Shown in pieces: positions 35,101 through 42,757 of a stretch of 64,000 nt of DNA. The stretch spans positions 5,251 through 69,250 of the forward strand of contig VZRS01014203.1 in assembly GCA_013398055.1 (NCBI GenBank), read 5' to 3'. The DNA is from Ifrita kowaldi (lineage: Eukaryota; Chordata; Aves; Passeriformes; Cinclosomatidae). Below the pieces are notes generated by a model that did no database searches, was not told the DNA's origin, and saw only the letters and a list, made by a program, of their open reading frames with translations. The position numbers and the translations under genes were made by a program. Numbering within the stretch: the stretch's first letter is position 1; the number at the start of each line of letters is the position of its first letter.

Positions 35101-37877
35101 TGCCTCTACTCCCCCCTCTGTGGAGAGGTGATCTCGTGCATGCTGACATGTTAAGAGGCTACTGCACACAGGCATTAATGATCTCCCATTTCTGATGACA
35201 GTTTCTTTGGTGTCATTAATCCTCCTGGGGTTTGAGCTGTCCTTTCCCTCCAGTCCAGCTCAGGTGCCGCTGTGTGTTGTGCTCCCCCTCCCCACCTGCC
35301 CGTGCGGGCCACCAGCTCATCCCCTCTCCCTCTCTCCTACGGACAGGTGCAAATCGTTTACAAGCCAGTCGACCTGAGCCATGTGACATCCAAATGTGGT
35401 TCCCTGGGCAACATCCATCACAAACCAGGTACCCCTCGGGCTGTGCTGGAACGGGTGGAGAGGGGCAGGGGGTGAGAGGAGGCAGTGACTGGAGCATCCC
35501 TGTGAGCCCTGGAGTGCTGGGTGCTGTTCCTCACCCACCTCCCACTCTTCTCTTGCAGGTGGTGGCCAGGTGGAGGTGAAATCTGAGAAACTGGACTTCA
35601 AAGATAAGGTGCAGTCGAAAATCGGGTCCCTAGATAACATCAGCCACGTCCCTGGAGGAGGCAATAAAAAGGTAAAGGGGCCTTGGGGACGGGCGTGTCC
35701 TGCCGGGGCGGTGAGCGGGAGGGGTCTGGCCTCGGGCAGGTCCTGCTCGGGGCTCAGGGGGCGTTTGCTGAGCAGAGCTGGCACTGCTGCCGGGAGGTCT
35801 CTGTGTCCCTCCGGGCCTGTGGCCACCCGAATGAGTGTGAGTGTCAGTGACAGCCTCTCCTGTGGTTTCCTGCTCTTTCTGCTGTCTCTGAAGTTTGTTT
35901 GTGTCTCAAACCCTTCCCACGACGAAGTGTCAGCATCAGGTCCTGTGCTGTGTTGCTGCTGCGACACAGAGCTGGCAGCTGGGGAGGTGTTGGATCCCCA
36001 GTGAAAGTGGAGCATTAAAGGCTCAGCTTTATTTAGCACAGGTGACTTTGCAGCAAGCTGGCCCTTCAGAAGGTGATTTCTCCTTCCTGACCGAGGGCTC
36101 TGTGAAGGGAGGGGAGTGTTTGGGGGGGATTTAAATTGAAAGACAAAAGGCACTCGGGTCAGGGAAACACTGAACTTGGGCTGAGCTGTTCCCACTGTGG
36201 CTTTGATGGTGACTTCAGCGAGTCTTAGCCAAGTAAAATAGCTCCACAGCTGGACTTCAAGGCCACCAAGTCCCCAGCAGGCAGGGGGTGAGGACATCAG
36301 GTAAGCACAGAGCTGAGACTCCAGCCTGGCGACACGCAGGGTTCAGCTTCCCCAGGGAAAGCGGTTTTTATCTTGCTTGTTTTTCCAGCACTTTTGTCTC
36401 AATGGGAGGGGAAGGTTCTGTTTCAGCTCCTGTATTTTGGCACTTTGTTCTTGGCCACGTGTTCTCTGTGCAGCTCTGGCTCTCACCTCCAGCTGGCCTC
36501 TGACTGTGGGACCGCTTGACTTCCTTACCCTTCTCTCTGCCGTGCATCAGCCTCCCCTGTGCTTCACTGAGCCCTTTGCCATCGGTTTTGTGATTCCAGT
36601 GATGGCTCTGTCACATCCTGGCACATTCACTGGGCCATAGTTTGAAGGACTTGCCCTTTGCAGGGGAGTTTCTCTGCAAGGCTGTGACCCGGCAGTGGCA
36701 TCACCACCTCAGCCTTCCAGCTTGGTGGCTGCCCCTCCCCTGCCCAAACCCACACCTGGAGGAGGTTGTGGGTGTAACTGAGTCCAGGTGCAGCTCTGCT
36801 GTCCCTCTCCCGTGTCCCCAAGCCCCCTCCTTGCTCTGTGACACACAGATGCATACCTGGACTCAGTCCACAGCTCTTGAGGCTGAACTCCGGTTCCTAT
36901 GCTGGGTCTGCCATGGGGAGCCGAGTGCTCCGTGCTCTGCCCAAGTCCCTGTGCTCTCCCTTGCTGTTCCTGGAGTTTTTCTTCCTGGCTCCAAAGGCAG
37001 CCACTCTTCTTTCTATGAGTCAGTGAATGGCCCTGTTTTTCAGATCTTTTTTCCCCCAGTTGTCTATTTCTTTTCTATTTTTTGTCTTTTTCCTTCTGGC
37101 TGACATTTCTTGGATCATGGTTTTTGTTGCTGATGCATTTTTTGCCCCCCACTGCCCTGGGTGGGTTTCTTCACCTGTAGAGAGAGAAAGGCAAGGAAGA
37201 CAAGACCCGGACCCCGAGCCCAGACCCCGCTGGGCTCCAGGCCCTGGTGCTGGAGCCACTCACCCCCACGGAGAGCCAGCCCCCAGCCTTGCACTCGGCT
37301 GGGGAGGGCACCTGTAAGTAGCAAACCAGATCCAGTTCACCAGGAGAGGGGTTTGGCTCCTGGGAGCAGCTCCGTGGGCTAAGGGGAATCTCTGCCAGGG
37401 GAGTGGGAACAGCCCAGGTTGTGCCCTCTGTGTTCTGGGACCCAGGACCTCACCTGGGGAGGATTTGGCAGCATCCAGGTGCTCCAGTCCTGCTGTCCCC
37501 TCCAGTGCTTGGAACGTGCCCGAGGACTGGGGCACTGGGAGCACTGGTTCACTGCTCTGAGCTTTCCTCCCACCCCTCAGTGGCCGTGCCCAAGTGGACA
37601 CCTGGCAGGTCCCCCCATTCGCCCAGCCATGCCCCCCTGACCACCCTCCTCTCCCTCACAGATTGAGACTCACAAGCTGACCTTCCGTGAGAACGCCAAA
37701 GCCAAGACCGACCACGGCGCCGAAATTGTCTACAAGTCCCCCACCATCTCCGGAGATGCCTCCCCGCGCCGCCTTAGCAACGTCTCCTCCACCGGCAGCA
37801 TCAACCTGGTGGACTCCCCCCAGCTGGCCACGCTAGCCGACGAGGTGTCCGCCTCGCTGGCCAAGCAGGGCTTGTGA
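17153..37877 (+). CDS. MAPT: Microtubule-associated protein tau, whole gene (15 coding exons)
   Basis: Tau binds and stabilises axonal microtubules through imperfect repeats near its C-terminus; an N-terminal projection domain spaces them. The coding exons lie at 17153-17198, 18493-18579, 19697-19783, 21295-21360, 23186-24073, 26236-26282, 27148-27306, 27628-27751, 28271-28321, 28731-28996, 31715-31807, 31955-32047, 35347-35428, 35559-35671 and 37662-37877. All have AG/GT borders and compatible phases. The sum is 2418 nt, exactly 806 codons. Exons 4A, 6 and 8 have lengths divisible by three and are alternative in mammals; without them the protein is 439 residues with five repeats, or 408 with one exon 10. 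Human CNS tau is at most 441 residues. Oddities are a short N-terminus, a doubled exon 10 and a candidate alternative 3' exon at 37181. Identity is certain from the near-perfect repeat and tail sequences. Confidence 0.97.
17199..18492 (+). other. MAPT: MAPT intron between exons 1 and 2
   Basis: About 1.3 kb of intron with a normal GTGAGC donor and a CTCTCC..TTTTCCAG-type acceptor. Some open frames of over 150 residues cross it, but none has conserved sequence or splice borders. I see nothing else in it. Confidence 0.7.
18493..18579 (+). CDS. MAPT: MAPT exon 2 (first acidic N-terminal insert)
   Basis: The exon is 87 nt, the same as human exon 2, in phase 1-1. Its product ends in ETSDAKSTPTTE, nearly identical to human ETSDAKSTPTAE, and its start (YPLQIPVDDGSDEP) follows the same pattern. 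In mammals this is an alternatively spliced cassette giving 0N versus 1N forms of the projection domain. Both splice sites are canonical (TTTTCCAG / GAAG|GTGGGA). Confidence 0.96.
18580..19696 (+). other. MAPT: MAPT intron between exons 2 and 3
   Basis: About 1.1 kb of non-coding sequence with a TTTTTCAG acceptor. No repeat element, RNA gene or conserved reading frame was recognised. Confidence 0.7.
19697..19783 (+). CDS. MAPT: MAPT exon 3 (second acidic N-terminal insert)
   Basis: The exon is 87 nt in phase 1-1, as in human. It encodes DATAPLVEEGDHEDQGG and ends in GEIPEGTT; human has DVTAPLVDEG at the start and TEIPEGTT at the end. In mammals it is included only together with exon 2, giving 2N tau. 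The acidic character is kept. Confidence 0.96.
19784..21294 (+). other. MAPT: MAPT intron between exons 3 and 4
   Basis: About 1.5 kb of intron with a pyrimidine-rich stretch (TTTTTCCCCTTCTTTCTCCG) shortly before the acceptor. No further gene, RNA or repeat was recognised. Confidence 0.7.
21295..21360 (+). CDS. MAPT: MAPT exon 4
   Basis: The exon is 66 nt in phase 1-1, the human length. It encodes AEEAGVGATPNLEDHAAG followed by DATQ, against human AEEAGIGDTPSLEDEAAG. It is a constitutive exon in mammals, joining the acidic N-terminal region to exon 5, or to exon 4A in peripheral big tau. Confidence 0.96.
21361..23185 (+). other. MAPT: MAPT intron between exons 4 and 4A
   Basis: About 1.8 kb. 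It holds one exon-like segment (22,887-22,941, with AG and GT borders) whose phase does not fit its neighbours. The rest is ordinary intron with no recognised repeat. Confidence 0.6.
23186..24073 (+). CDS. MAPT: MAPT exon 4A (big tau exon)
   Basis: This 888-nt exon (phase 1-1, 296 codons) is somewhat longer than the human 4A, which is about 750 nt. Most of the sequence diverges, but landmarks remain: DEDRDIDETS matches human DEDRDVDESS, and the end ASRVPLPK matches human VSRVPQLK. The product is highly charged, rich in Glu, Lys, Pro and Ser, and predicted disordered. In mammals 4A is included mainly in peripheral neurons, where it lengthens the projection domain. Splicing out keeps the frame. 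An open frame continues past the donor to 24195, but a GTGTGT donor directly after PLPKG and loss of similarity place the exon end at 24073. Confidence 0.93.
24074..26235 (+). other. MAPT: MAPT intron between exons 4A and 5
   Basis: About 2.2 kb. It holds a short GGGCT run (about 24,830-24,850) and otherwise ordinary intron. No conserved frame, RNA or transposon tail was recognised. Confidence 0.65.
26236..26282 (+). CDS. MAPT: MAPT exon 5
   Basis: This 47-nt exon runs from phase 1 to phase 0 and encodes GRVDKEGTEADEKKPK. It corresponds to human exon 5 (56 nt), with the conserved GT..D.KK.K pattern, but is three codons shorter. The donor is AAG|GTAAGC. It marks the switch from phase-1 to phase-0 junctions. 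Confidence 0.9.
26283..27147 (+). other. MAPT: MAPT intron 5
   Basis: About 0.9 kb. It contains one truncated CR1 tail starting at 26,679 and a T/G-rich polypyrimidine stretch before exon 6. Nothing else was recognised. Confidence 0.7.
26679..26765 (-). repeat. CR1 LINE 3' fragment
   Basis: It begins with CATAGAATATCCTGGGTCAG and continues through AATCATCAAATCCAGTTCCTGG, the reverse complement of a CR1 tail. It is short and diverged, and the right border is approximate. Confidence 0.75.
27148..27306 (+). CDS. MAPT: MAPT exon 6 (alternative)
   Basis: This 159-nt exon (53 codons, phase 0-0) encodes a Pro/Ser/Ala-rich stretch beginning KSSPCPAKLPG and ending GTQETRAK. It sits where human exon 6 (198 nt) lies and shares the general pattern of scattered SP and PPSSP motifs (human CPEPPSSPK, here PPKPPSSPAS). 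Exon 6 is rarely used in the mammalian brain. Borders are CCAAG|AAA and AAG|GTAAGG with a long T-rich tract upstream. Poor conservation makes this slightly less certain than the other exons. Confidence 0.8.
27628..27751 (+). CDS. MAPT: MAPT exon 7 (proline-rich region, first part)
   Basis: This 124-nt exon (phase 0 to 1) is one codon shorter than human. It encodes NATRIPAKTPTAPKTPPSSG, essentially the human sequence around Thr175 and Thr181, after a more divergent Gly/Arg-rich start. The proline-directed phosphorylation sites are kept. The exon is very GC-rich. Confidence 0.96.
27752..28730 (+). other. MAPT: MAPT introns around exon 8
   Basis: Two introns of about 520 and 410 bases flank the small exon 8. 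The first contains an AT-rich stretch (about 28,000-28,260) immediately upstream of exon 8; this may be regulatory but has no recognised element. The second ends at CCCCAG before exon 9. Confidence 0.6.
28271..28321 (+). CDS. MAPT: MAPT exon 8 (alternative)
   Basis: This 51-nt exon (17 codons, phase 1-1) encodes RKEQKKPPPAAAKTEK. It resembles the human exon 8 product (TKQVQRRPPPAGPRSER), with the basic stretch and PPPA motif kept. Human exon 8 is 54 nt and is not detectably used in brain; here the frame and both splice sites (AAACAG / AAAG|GTGATG) are intact, so it may still be used. Confidence 0.85.
28731..28996 (+). CDS. MAPT: MAPT exon 9 (proline-rich region and repeat 1)
   Basis: The exon is 266 nt, identical in length to human, phase 1 to 0. 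It carries the GYSSPGSPGTPGS block (human Ser199/Ser202/Thr205), RTPSLPTPP (Thr212 to Thr217), KKVAVVRTPPKSP (Thr231/Ser235), then repeat 1 with KSKIGSTDN and HQPGGGK. The KIGS motif, which contains the MARK kinase site corresponding to human Ser262, is intact. Thr220 of human is Ala here. Confidence 0.99.
28997..31714 (+). other. MAPT: MAPT intron 9
   Basis: About 2.7 kb. It contains a 19-bp perfect tandem duplication (31,362-31,399, unit GAGTCTCCGAGCCCTGG plus two bases). No equivalent of the primate intron-9 gene saitohin was seen. The longest open frames show no conservation or splice borders. Confidence 0.65.
31715..31807 (+). CDS. MAPT: MAPT exon 10, copy 1 (repeat 2)
   Basis: This 93-nt exon (phase 0-0) encodes repeat 2, starting VQIINKKLDFSSVQSKCGS and ending IKHIPGGGS. 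It holds the hexapeptide VQIINK, known as PHF6*, and one cysteine in KCGS. Human exon 10 has L and N where this has F and S in the middle of the repeat. Including it adds 31 residues and keeps the frame. The acceptor (TACTAAAG|G) is weak. The donor AGT|GTGAGT is followed by a conserved stem-loop. Confidence 0.98.
31806..31823 (+). promoter_or_regulatory. MAPT: Exon 10 copy 1 5' splice-site stem-loop
   Basis: GTGTGA (31806-31811) pairs perfectly with TCACAC (31818-31823) around the loop GTACCT, covering the exon 10 donor. The same stem is known in human MAPT, where disease mutations that weaken it raise exon 10 inclusion. Its preservation suggests regulated inclusion here too. Confidence 0.75.
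31808..31954 (+). other. MAPT: Very short intron between the two exon 10 copies (147 bp)
   Basis: Only 147 bases separate the two exons. Removal is sterically possible in vertebrates. Both exons being phase 0-0, skipping either or both, or including both, keeps the frame, so three-, four- and five-repeat tau are all possible. Confidence 0.8.
31955..32047 (+). CDS. MAPT: MAPT exon 10, copy 2 (extra repeat 2)
   Basis: This exon is identical to copy 1 over all 93 nt, with a comparable acceptor (TACCAAAG|G) and the same GTGAGT donor. It encodes a second VQIINK and a second KCGS cysteine. There is no stop, frameshift or damaged splice site, so it looks functional rather than a relic. Full inclusion gives a tau with five microtubule-binding repeats in the order R1-R2-R2-R3-R4. 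Confidence 0.95.
32046..32063 (+). promoter_or_regulatory. MAPT: Exon 10 copy 2 5' splice-site stem-loop
   Basis: The same GTGTGA/TCACAC stem with loop GTACCT covers the second donor, exactly 240 bases downstream of the first. Beyond the stem the two introns diverge. Confidence 0.75.
32048..35346 (+). other. MAPT: MAPT intron between exon 10 copy 2 and exon 11
   Basis: About 3.3 kb. The last 600 bases (about 34,720-35,220) are AT-rich, repeat-free and rich in words such as TTAATTAATTA and GCATTAATGA, and look like a conserved intronic element. The rest is ordinary GC-rich intron. No gene was recognised. Confidence 0.6.
35347..35428 (+). CDS. MAPT: MAPT exon 11 (repeat 3)
   Basis: This 82-nt exon (phase 0 to 1) encodes VQIVYKPVDLSHVTSKCGS and continues to IHHKPG. 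The hexapeptide VQIVYK, the core of tau filaments, is intact, as is the cysteine. The only notable change from human is His for Lys in DLSKV. Confidence 0.99.
35559..35671 (+). CDS. MAPT: MAPT exon 12 (repeat 4)
   Basis: This 113-nt exon has the human length (phase 1 to 0). It encodes GGGQVEVKSEKLDFKDKVQS, then KIGSLDNISHVPGGGNKK. Only conservative changes are seen (human KDRVQS, NITHV). Confidence 0.99.
35672..37661 (+). other. MAPT: MAPT intron 12
   Basis: About 2 kb. Apart from the exon-like segment at 37181-37313 it holds no conserved frame or recognised repeat. A 326-residue open frame on the opposite strand spans the exon 12 area and is a shadow. Confidence 0.65.
37181..37313 (+). CDS. 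Candidate alternative MAPT exon between 12 and 13
   Basis: The segment has a branch-point-like TGCTGATGC, a pyrimidine-rich tract, a CTGTAG acceptor and a near-perfect CCT|GTAAGT donor. Read in phase 0 from exon 12 it is open: REKGKEDKTRTPSPDPAGLQ, then an acidic, Pro/Thr-rich stretch to a TAG at 37319. Splicing its donor to exon 13 also gives a stop almost at once (Thr-Tyr-stop), because the length is not a multiple of three. Either way tau would end after repeat 4 with about 46 new residues instead of the conserved tail. It could be a terminal or cassette exon, or a chance set of sites. I know no mammalian equivalent. Confidence 0.4.
37662..37877 (+). CDS. MAPT: MAPT exon 13 (C-terminal tail, stop codon)
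   Basis: This exon contributes 216 coding nt from phase 0 and begins IETHKLTFRENAKAKTDHG, identical to human. The Ser396/Ser404 region is kept (VYKSP; SGDASPRRLSNVSSTGS), and it ends ADEVSASLAKQGL followed by TGA. The tail regulates filament formation and carries major phosphorylation sites. Confidence 0.99.
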   Translation: METHKLTFRENAKAKTDHGAEIVYKSPTISGDASPRRLSNVSSTGSINLVDSPQLATLADEVSASLAKQGL

Positions 37878-38706
37878 TCGCGGCACGGCGGCCACCAGGA
37901 GAGAAGACAAGGAAAGGAAACAAAAAAGAAAAGAAACAAAAATAATAATCTGGCCTTCTTCCTCTGTTCCTTTTACAGCTGCTTCCCCATCCCTAACTGG
38001 TTAATGATTTAACCTGCTTTTACTGTTCATTCAGCTCTAGCTCCAGGACTTCAAAATCAGTGACACTATGAGGTACAAAACCTCCTCTCCCCCTGCTCCT
38101 TGGAGCGCACAGCCCGTCCCTGTCCCCGCGCTCCCCCCCGCTCCTGCCGCGTCCCTCGCTGTCCCAGCCCCGCCCGAGGCCACCCGGGAAGGTGGGGAGG
38201 GGGCCCGAGAGGCGGCCACAGCACGACGCTGACCCGAGCACCCCACACCAGCACAGGGCAGCGGGTGGCCCTCCCGGGAAGGGGCTGTGACCTTGCCCAG
38301 CTCGTGCCCTGCCGCTGGCCAGGCTGGCCTGTGGGCTGGACGCGTCCTGGGTGTGCAGCCGGGGCTGCGGGGAGGTGCCCTCCCTCCCTGCGTTAAATTT
38401 GCCTGCTGATTTGGAAGAAACCTTTTGTTTTTTCTCCGAAAGCCGAGATGTGTATGAAGATAACGGCCAGGTACCCCCTAACCCGCTCTCAGCTCCGGCA
38501 GCTGGAGTTCAGGCGATGCCGGGTGCCCGCTCCGAGGGGCCCCGGACGGCCGTTCCCTGTCCGTGGCTGTGCTGGAACCGCTGAGTGGATGAGTAGAGGC
38601 TTTTCCCCATTCCTTTGGCAGCCCCTCGTGTCGTAGAGTAGATTTGTCTGTATATGCTTGGACCGTGCCAGGGTGATTGTTTTCATAAACGAGCATGTGT
38701 TTAAAA

Positions 38707-38712
38707 AATAAA
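38707..38712 (+). terminator. MAPT: Proximal poly(A) signal of MAPT
   Basis: AATAAA in TTTAAAAAATAAATGCTGTA, about 830 bases after the stop codon. Confidence 0.7.
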
Positions 38713-40567
38713 TGCTGTAAGTAGTTTTGAGCTGCCCCGCGCCGGCTCCGCCGCAGCCCAGCCGGGGGCCCGGGGAGCTCAGCCGGCTCCGGGTCGTGCC
38801 CAGCCCGGCGCTCGGGAGGAGCCCGGTGCCGCATGTCTGCCGGGTGGGGTCCGGGGCTCCCCGGGGCCGGGCACCTCCGAGCACCCCGGCAGCGTGGATG
38901 AGGGGCACTCACAGCTCCAGGGCTGCGATGGCTCCTGGATTTGGGTGCAGCTTGTGACATTTTTGGGTTGTTCTTTTTCTTTCCCTGCAAGGTCAGCTCA
39001 GCGATGGCGGAGGTGGCAGCTCCATGGCTCTGCTGTGCCGGTGGCAGCGGTGAGACCCCGGGAGGATGCAGGGGCGGCGGCAGCAGCTCCCCCAGCCCGG
39101 GGCCAGCGGCTGCTCCCTGGCACTGAACCCCCTTTCCAGGCGCTCCCCGGGTTTGAGTTGGCAGTGTCCCACCCCTCACACAGCACTGACCATCCCCAGC
39201 ACCACTCGGGGACAGGAGCCAGTCGAGTCCTTTCTTTGGCTGCTTTTGTTCCTGTGGCTCCCTGGGGAGCATGAGGGGGGTCCCGTGGCTGTCCCTGCCT
39301 GCCCCTTTCCTCTACAACCAAAGAGGCCGAGATGCCACCAGTGCAGCTCCGTGTGTGTCCTCCTGCCCTGTCTCCCCCAGAGGCCCCAGCCGAGCTCTGG
39401 GGGTACAGCTGGGGGTGGGAGGGCAGAGGGGGCCCGGTGGGGCCGCAGACCCAGCAGCCCCAGGCTGTGCCACAGGGAAAGCTGTGCTTTCCCAGCAAGG
39501 GCCCAAATCCAGGGCTGGTGGGGGTCAGGGCCCCTGGTTGTCCTTGGGGTGGTGGCTGGATGCCACCAAGGCTGTCAGAGCAGCTGTTCCTGGGCTGAGC
39601 AGCAATTCCTCCCAGGACAGGACCTGCTTCCATCCTGCGGGAGCTGTGAACCCGCTGTCACCTCCCGTCCCTCTGCGGGGCTGGGCTGCCGCAGGCCTGG
39701 CTGTGGGTGGGGATGGTTTTGGGGGTCCAACCCTTCTCTCTGCAGCCCCCGGAGCTGCTTTATTGCTGGGGAGAGGCTGGTCCAGCACCACCACCATGTC
39801 CAGCTTGTCACTCGCTCCGTTCACTTGACTCCATTGATTGTAAGACTCTCTGTGCTCCGTCCCTGACTCTGTAGCGCTGTAGGAGCCGCCGCGGTTTTTG
39901 TCCTCTGTAGAACGAGCAAGTGGGAGAACCCTCAAAGCATCACCTCTTTACCCCTTTAGGGCTGCAGGACGGGGTAGCTGAGCTTGCCCGTCCTGTGCCA
40001 CCCCTGTCCCCTCCGTGCAGCCCCCGAGGGACACCAGCACCCAGGGCCGGGACGTCCTTTGCGTGCGCTGAGCTCCAGTGAGCAGCCCCTTCCTGCTGTG
40101 AGTGTCCTCAGCCCCACCTGCCGTCCCCTCCCGGGGGCTGTGGGGTCCCAGGACAGCCCTTTCCATCCACCATGTCACCCGCTGTCCCCTCCAGCAGCCC
40201 GAGCCACGTCCCCAACCCCGACCCTGCGTTCAGACCCAGGCCTGAGGGTCCCTGTGAGCAGCCGGACAACCTGACCCCGGCTTTTCCTTTACTCCACACA
40301 CATCTTGGGTCTGAAAAGGGTTAAAACCGGCACTGATTAGAAAAAAAAAAAATCGTATTTCTGCACTCCAAAAGATTCTGCGTGTTAGCCAAGGTCGGTG
40401 CCAGCCTGTGTGGTGTTGGCAGCCCCGTGCCCCCGCCCTGTGCCGGGGAGGGGAGGGAAGGTTTGATCTCAGTGTATCATTCTAGCTTAGCTTCTGTCTG
40501 TGGGTGTCCATAGTGTATCGTGCGTTTAACAACTGGTTTACACTGTTGCCGTAAAAGTGAATTTGGA

Positions 40568-40573
40568 AATAAA
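40568..40573 (+). terminator. MAPT: Distal poly(A) signal of MAPT
   Basis: AATAAA in GGAAATAAAGTCATTACTA. Cleavage is expected near 40,590. A further AATAAA at 40786 could extend the transcript. Confidence 0.8.
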
Positions 40574-40590
40574 GTCATTACTATGATAAT

Positions 40591-40950
40591 GATAATTGGC
40601 ACCTCTTTTGCGTGGGGGGACACGGGTGGGGATCCATCCTCTCGGACAGCCAGGGGTCCCTCGGGGCCACAGGCTCAGCTACCGGGAGCAGCACAGAGAG
40701 GTGCAGGAGAGGGGACCCCGCCCGGTGGAGCCAGGAAGGACAGAACAGTCCCTGGATGAGAACCAGCAGCACCCCAGAAATGTAAAATAAACCCCATCCC
40801 TGGGGTTGTTGCTCTTGCTGACAGTAACTGCTGGGAAATAACATCACAGAGGAAAAAAGAGGCCACTGGAACGCAGGAGGGAAGCAGTTGATCTGAGTGC
40901 ACTGAAGGGCCCCTTCCCTGTCCCAGCCCAGCGTTTCACATTCATCAAAT
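40591..40950. other. Short intergenic spacer between MAPT and KANSL1 ends
   Basis: Only about 360 bases separate the expected 3' ends of the two convergent genes. The stretch holds the extra AATAAA at 40786. No gene or repeat was recognised. Confidence 0.6.
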
Positions 40951-42757
40951 GGAATATTACATTTTAATTTTTTTTTTAATCTTTTCTTCTTTTTTTTTTT
41001 TTATAAGCACATTTGTGCTTTGCCAACAGAATCAAGACATTAACAAAGATCAGCTTCTCGGAAGAAAAGCATTTCTATATAACAAGGACATTACACAGCT
41101 CAAAGCAGGAAAAGAAAATATTTACAAAATACAAGGTGGTTTTTTTTGTGTGGTTTTTATAATGCTAAAAGGGTTATTCAGAATTTTCAACCTTATAAAT
41201 AGAAAAGCACTTCTGCAGAGGGATATGGTAGCGCCGTTGTTTGTTGGGTTTTTGTTTTAAAGAAACAATGACGGATCCTTTAAACTAGAACAGAACCAAA
41301 ACCACGAGATCATGTTGAAAATTGTGAAAACCCCGACCATGAAGCAGTTCAGCGACTATTTCTTTACGATTACAAAATGGAAAAAAAAAAAAAGTCCTTT
41401 GTATTTTTTTTTCCTTTTTTTTTGGTGATGTGATTATACGTAAGACAGGCACAATGCTAGCAACAGGACAGGGACCAGGAGCCACACCGTCGGGACCGGA
41501 AAGCGTTACGGATGGGGACGGTGTGCGGGACCCAGGAGTCACTGCGGGTGCAGAACCGGGTGGGAGGGGACGGGGGAGGAACAACAAACTGGGGTTCAAA
41601 CTCAAATACCTGTCAGGAGGGGGCACCTCAGGCGCCCCAGAAATGGAACGGAACCGACACCGGAGCTGGGACGGTGAGGGAGTGGAGCAAAGCTGTGGTG
41701 ATCCCACGCGGGATCGGGATGACCCTGAACCCCCAGGAGCCGCCTCCTGCCTCCATCCTTCCCTCTCTGCTCTCCCCTTGTCTGACACAAACCCACCTGT
41801 GGGACCCCCCGGCCCTGGCCTGGCCCAGAGCGGCAGCTCCTCGCTCACGGCTCACCCCGACTGCTCAACCCCACAGCGAGGGCAGAGCTCCAGCACTGGC
41901 CACAGCCCAGTCCCAGCTGGAACAGCCTCGCCCCGAAGGGCAGCCAAGTGCCCCGGGAATTCTGCTCAGAGCATCGGGAACTCTTCCCCTCCCCACCCTC
42001 GGAACACACCAGGTGTGCACCAGGTGCTTCCCAACTCCCACTCCTCCCAGGGAGAGCTGAGCATGGAGCAGCTACAAGGTCCCTCCTTTCCCCCTGCTGG
42101 GAATGCAGCCACAGCCCTCGGCACAGCCACGGCTCCAAACCAGGGGAGAAGGAAGGGGGAGGCGTCCCTGGGGCAGAGGGGGGATTGGGGAGGGGCAGAA
42201 GCCCCCCTGGGGGTACCTGGAACTGCAGCCCGGGGCAGGAAAACGCAGGAGGGTGGAAGTGCAGGTGGGCACTCTGCAGGTGAGGACAGCCAGACAGTGA
42301 AGGTTGCAATCCCAAGACATCACTTTTCACCACTAATTTCACTCCACTAAAACCTTTCAGGGAGGGGGGGAGCGGGTTAAGAGAAAACGACACCCTTTTG
42401 TTGGGAAAAACTATCCCCGAAATCTGCTAGTCAGCTAAATCCTGTGCTCTAGTTTTATACACCTAAAGAGGGGAGGAAAGGGGAGGGGGTCTGGTGGGCT
42501 GCTCCCCTCCCGAGGCTTCACTCCACTGGGAGGAATCTGGGGGTTCATTCATGTGACAAGGAAACATGGAGAAGGGAAAAAAAAAGAAAACAAAGAAAAA
42601 AAAAAACAAAACAAAAAACAGTTTCTAAACTCCTTAAATTCACTAAAAACTGTGAAAATTCCCGGCAGGATGTTTGAATATCAAACGCAGATTTTGGAAG
42701 CTTTAATGCCAAGAGTTAGTTCTGTGTGTTGGTTTGCTCACGTCTCCCCGTGTGTCT
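40951..42757 (-). other. KANSL1: KANSL1 3' untranslated region
   Basis: Sequence beyond the KANSL1 stop codon (TAG at 42758-42760). No AATAAA is seen on the minus strand here, but ATTAAA occurs twice within 40963-40980, next to long A/T runs, and is the likely poly(A) signal. Contains A-rich low-complexity sequence at about 42,571-42,625. Long frames on either strand are unconserved. Confidence 0.65.
40963..40980 (-). terminator. KANSL1: Probable poly(A) signal(s) of KANSL1
   Basis: TTTAAT on the plus strand reads ATTAAA on the minus strand, at 40963-40968 and 40975-40980. This is the commonest variant signal. Confidence 0.45.

Larger units (their letters stand above)
37878..40590 (+). other. 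MAPT: MAPT 3' untranslated region
   Basis: About 2.7 kb follow the stop codon. An early AATAAA lies at 38707 and a late one at 40568, the latter in GGAAATAAAGTCATTACTATG, which resembles the human distal MAPT end. Two mRNA forms with short and long 3' UTR are expected, as in mammals. Open frames of up to 266 residues in both directions look like GC-rich chance frames. Confidence 0.8.

Noticed and set aside
35317..36297. 326-residue minus-strand open frame
   Set aside because: It is antisense to MAPT exons 11 and 12 and intron 12, with no recognisable domain and no splice support; high GC makes chance frames long.
38478..39866. Long open frames on both strands in the MAPT 3' UTR
   Set aside because: Low-complexity, GC-driven frames without conservation, located after the tau stop and before its poly(A) signal.
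41430..42350. 306-residue plus-strand open frame
   Set aside because: Antisense to the KANSL1 3' UTR; Gly/Pro/Ser-rich chance composition with no family resemblance.
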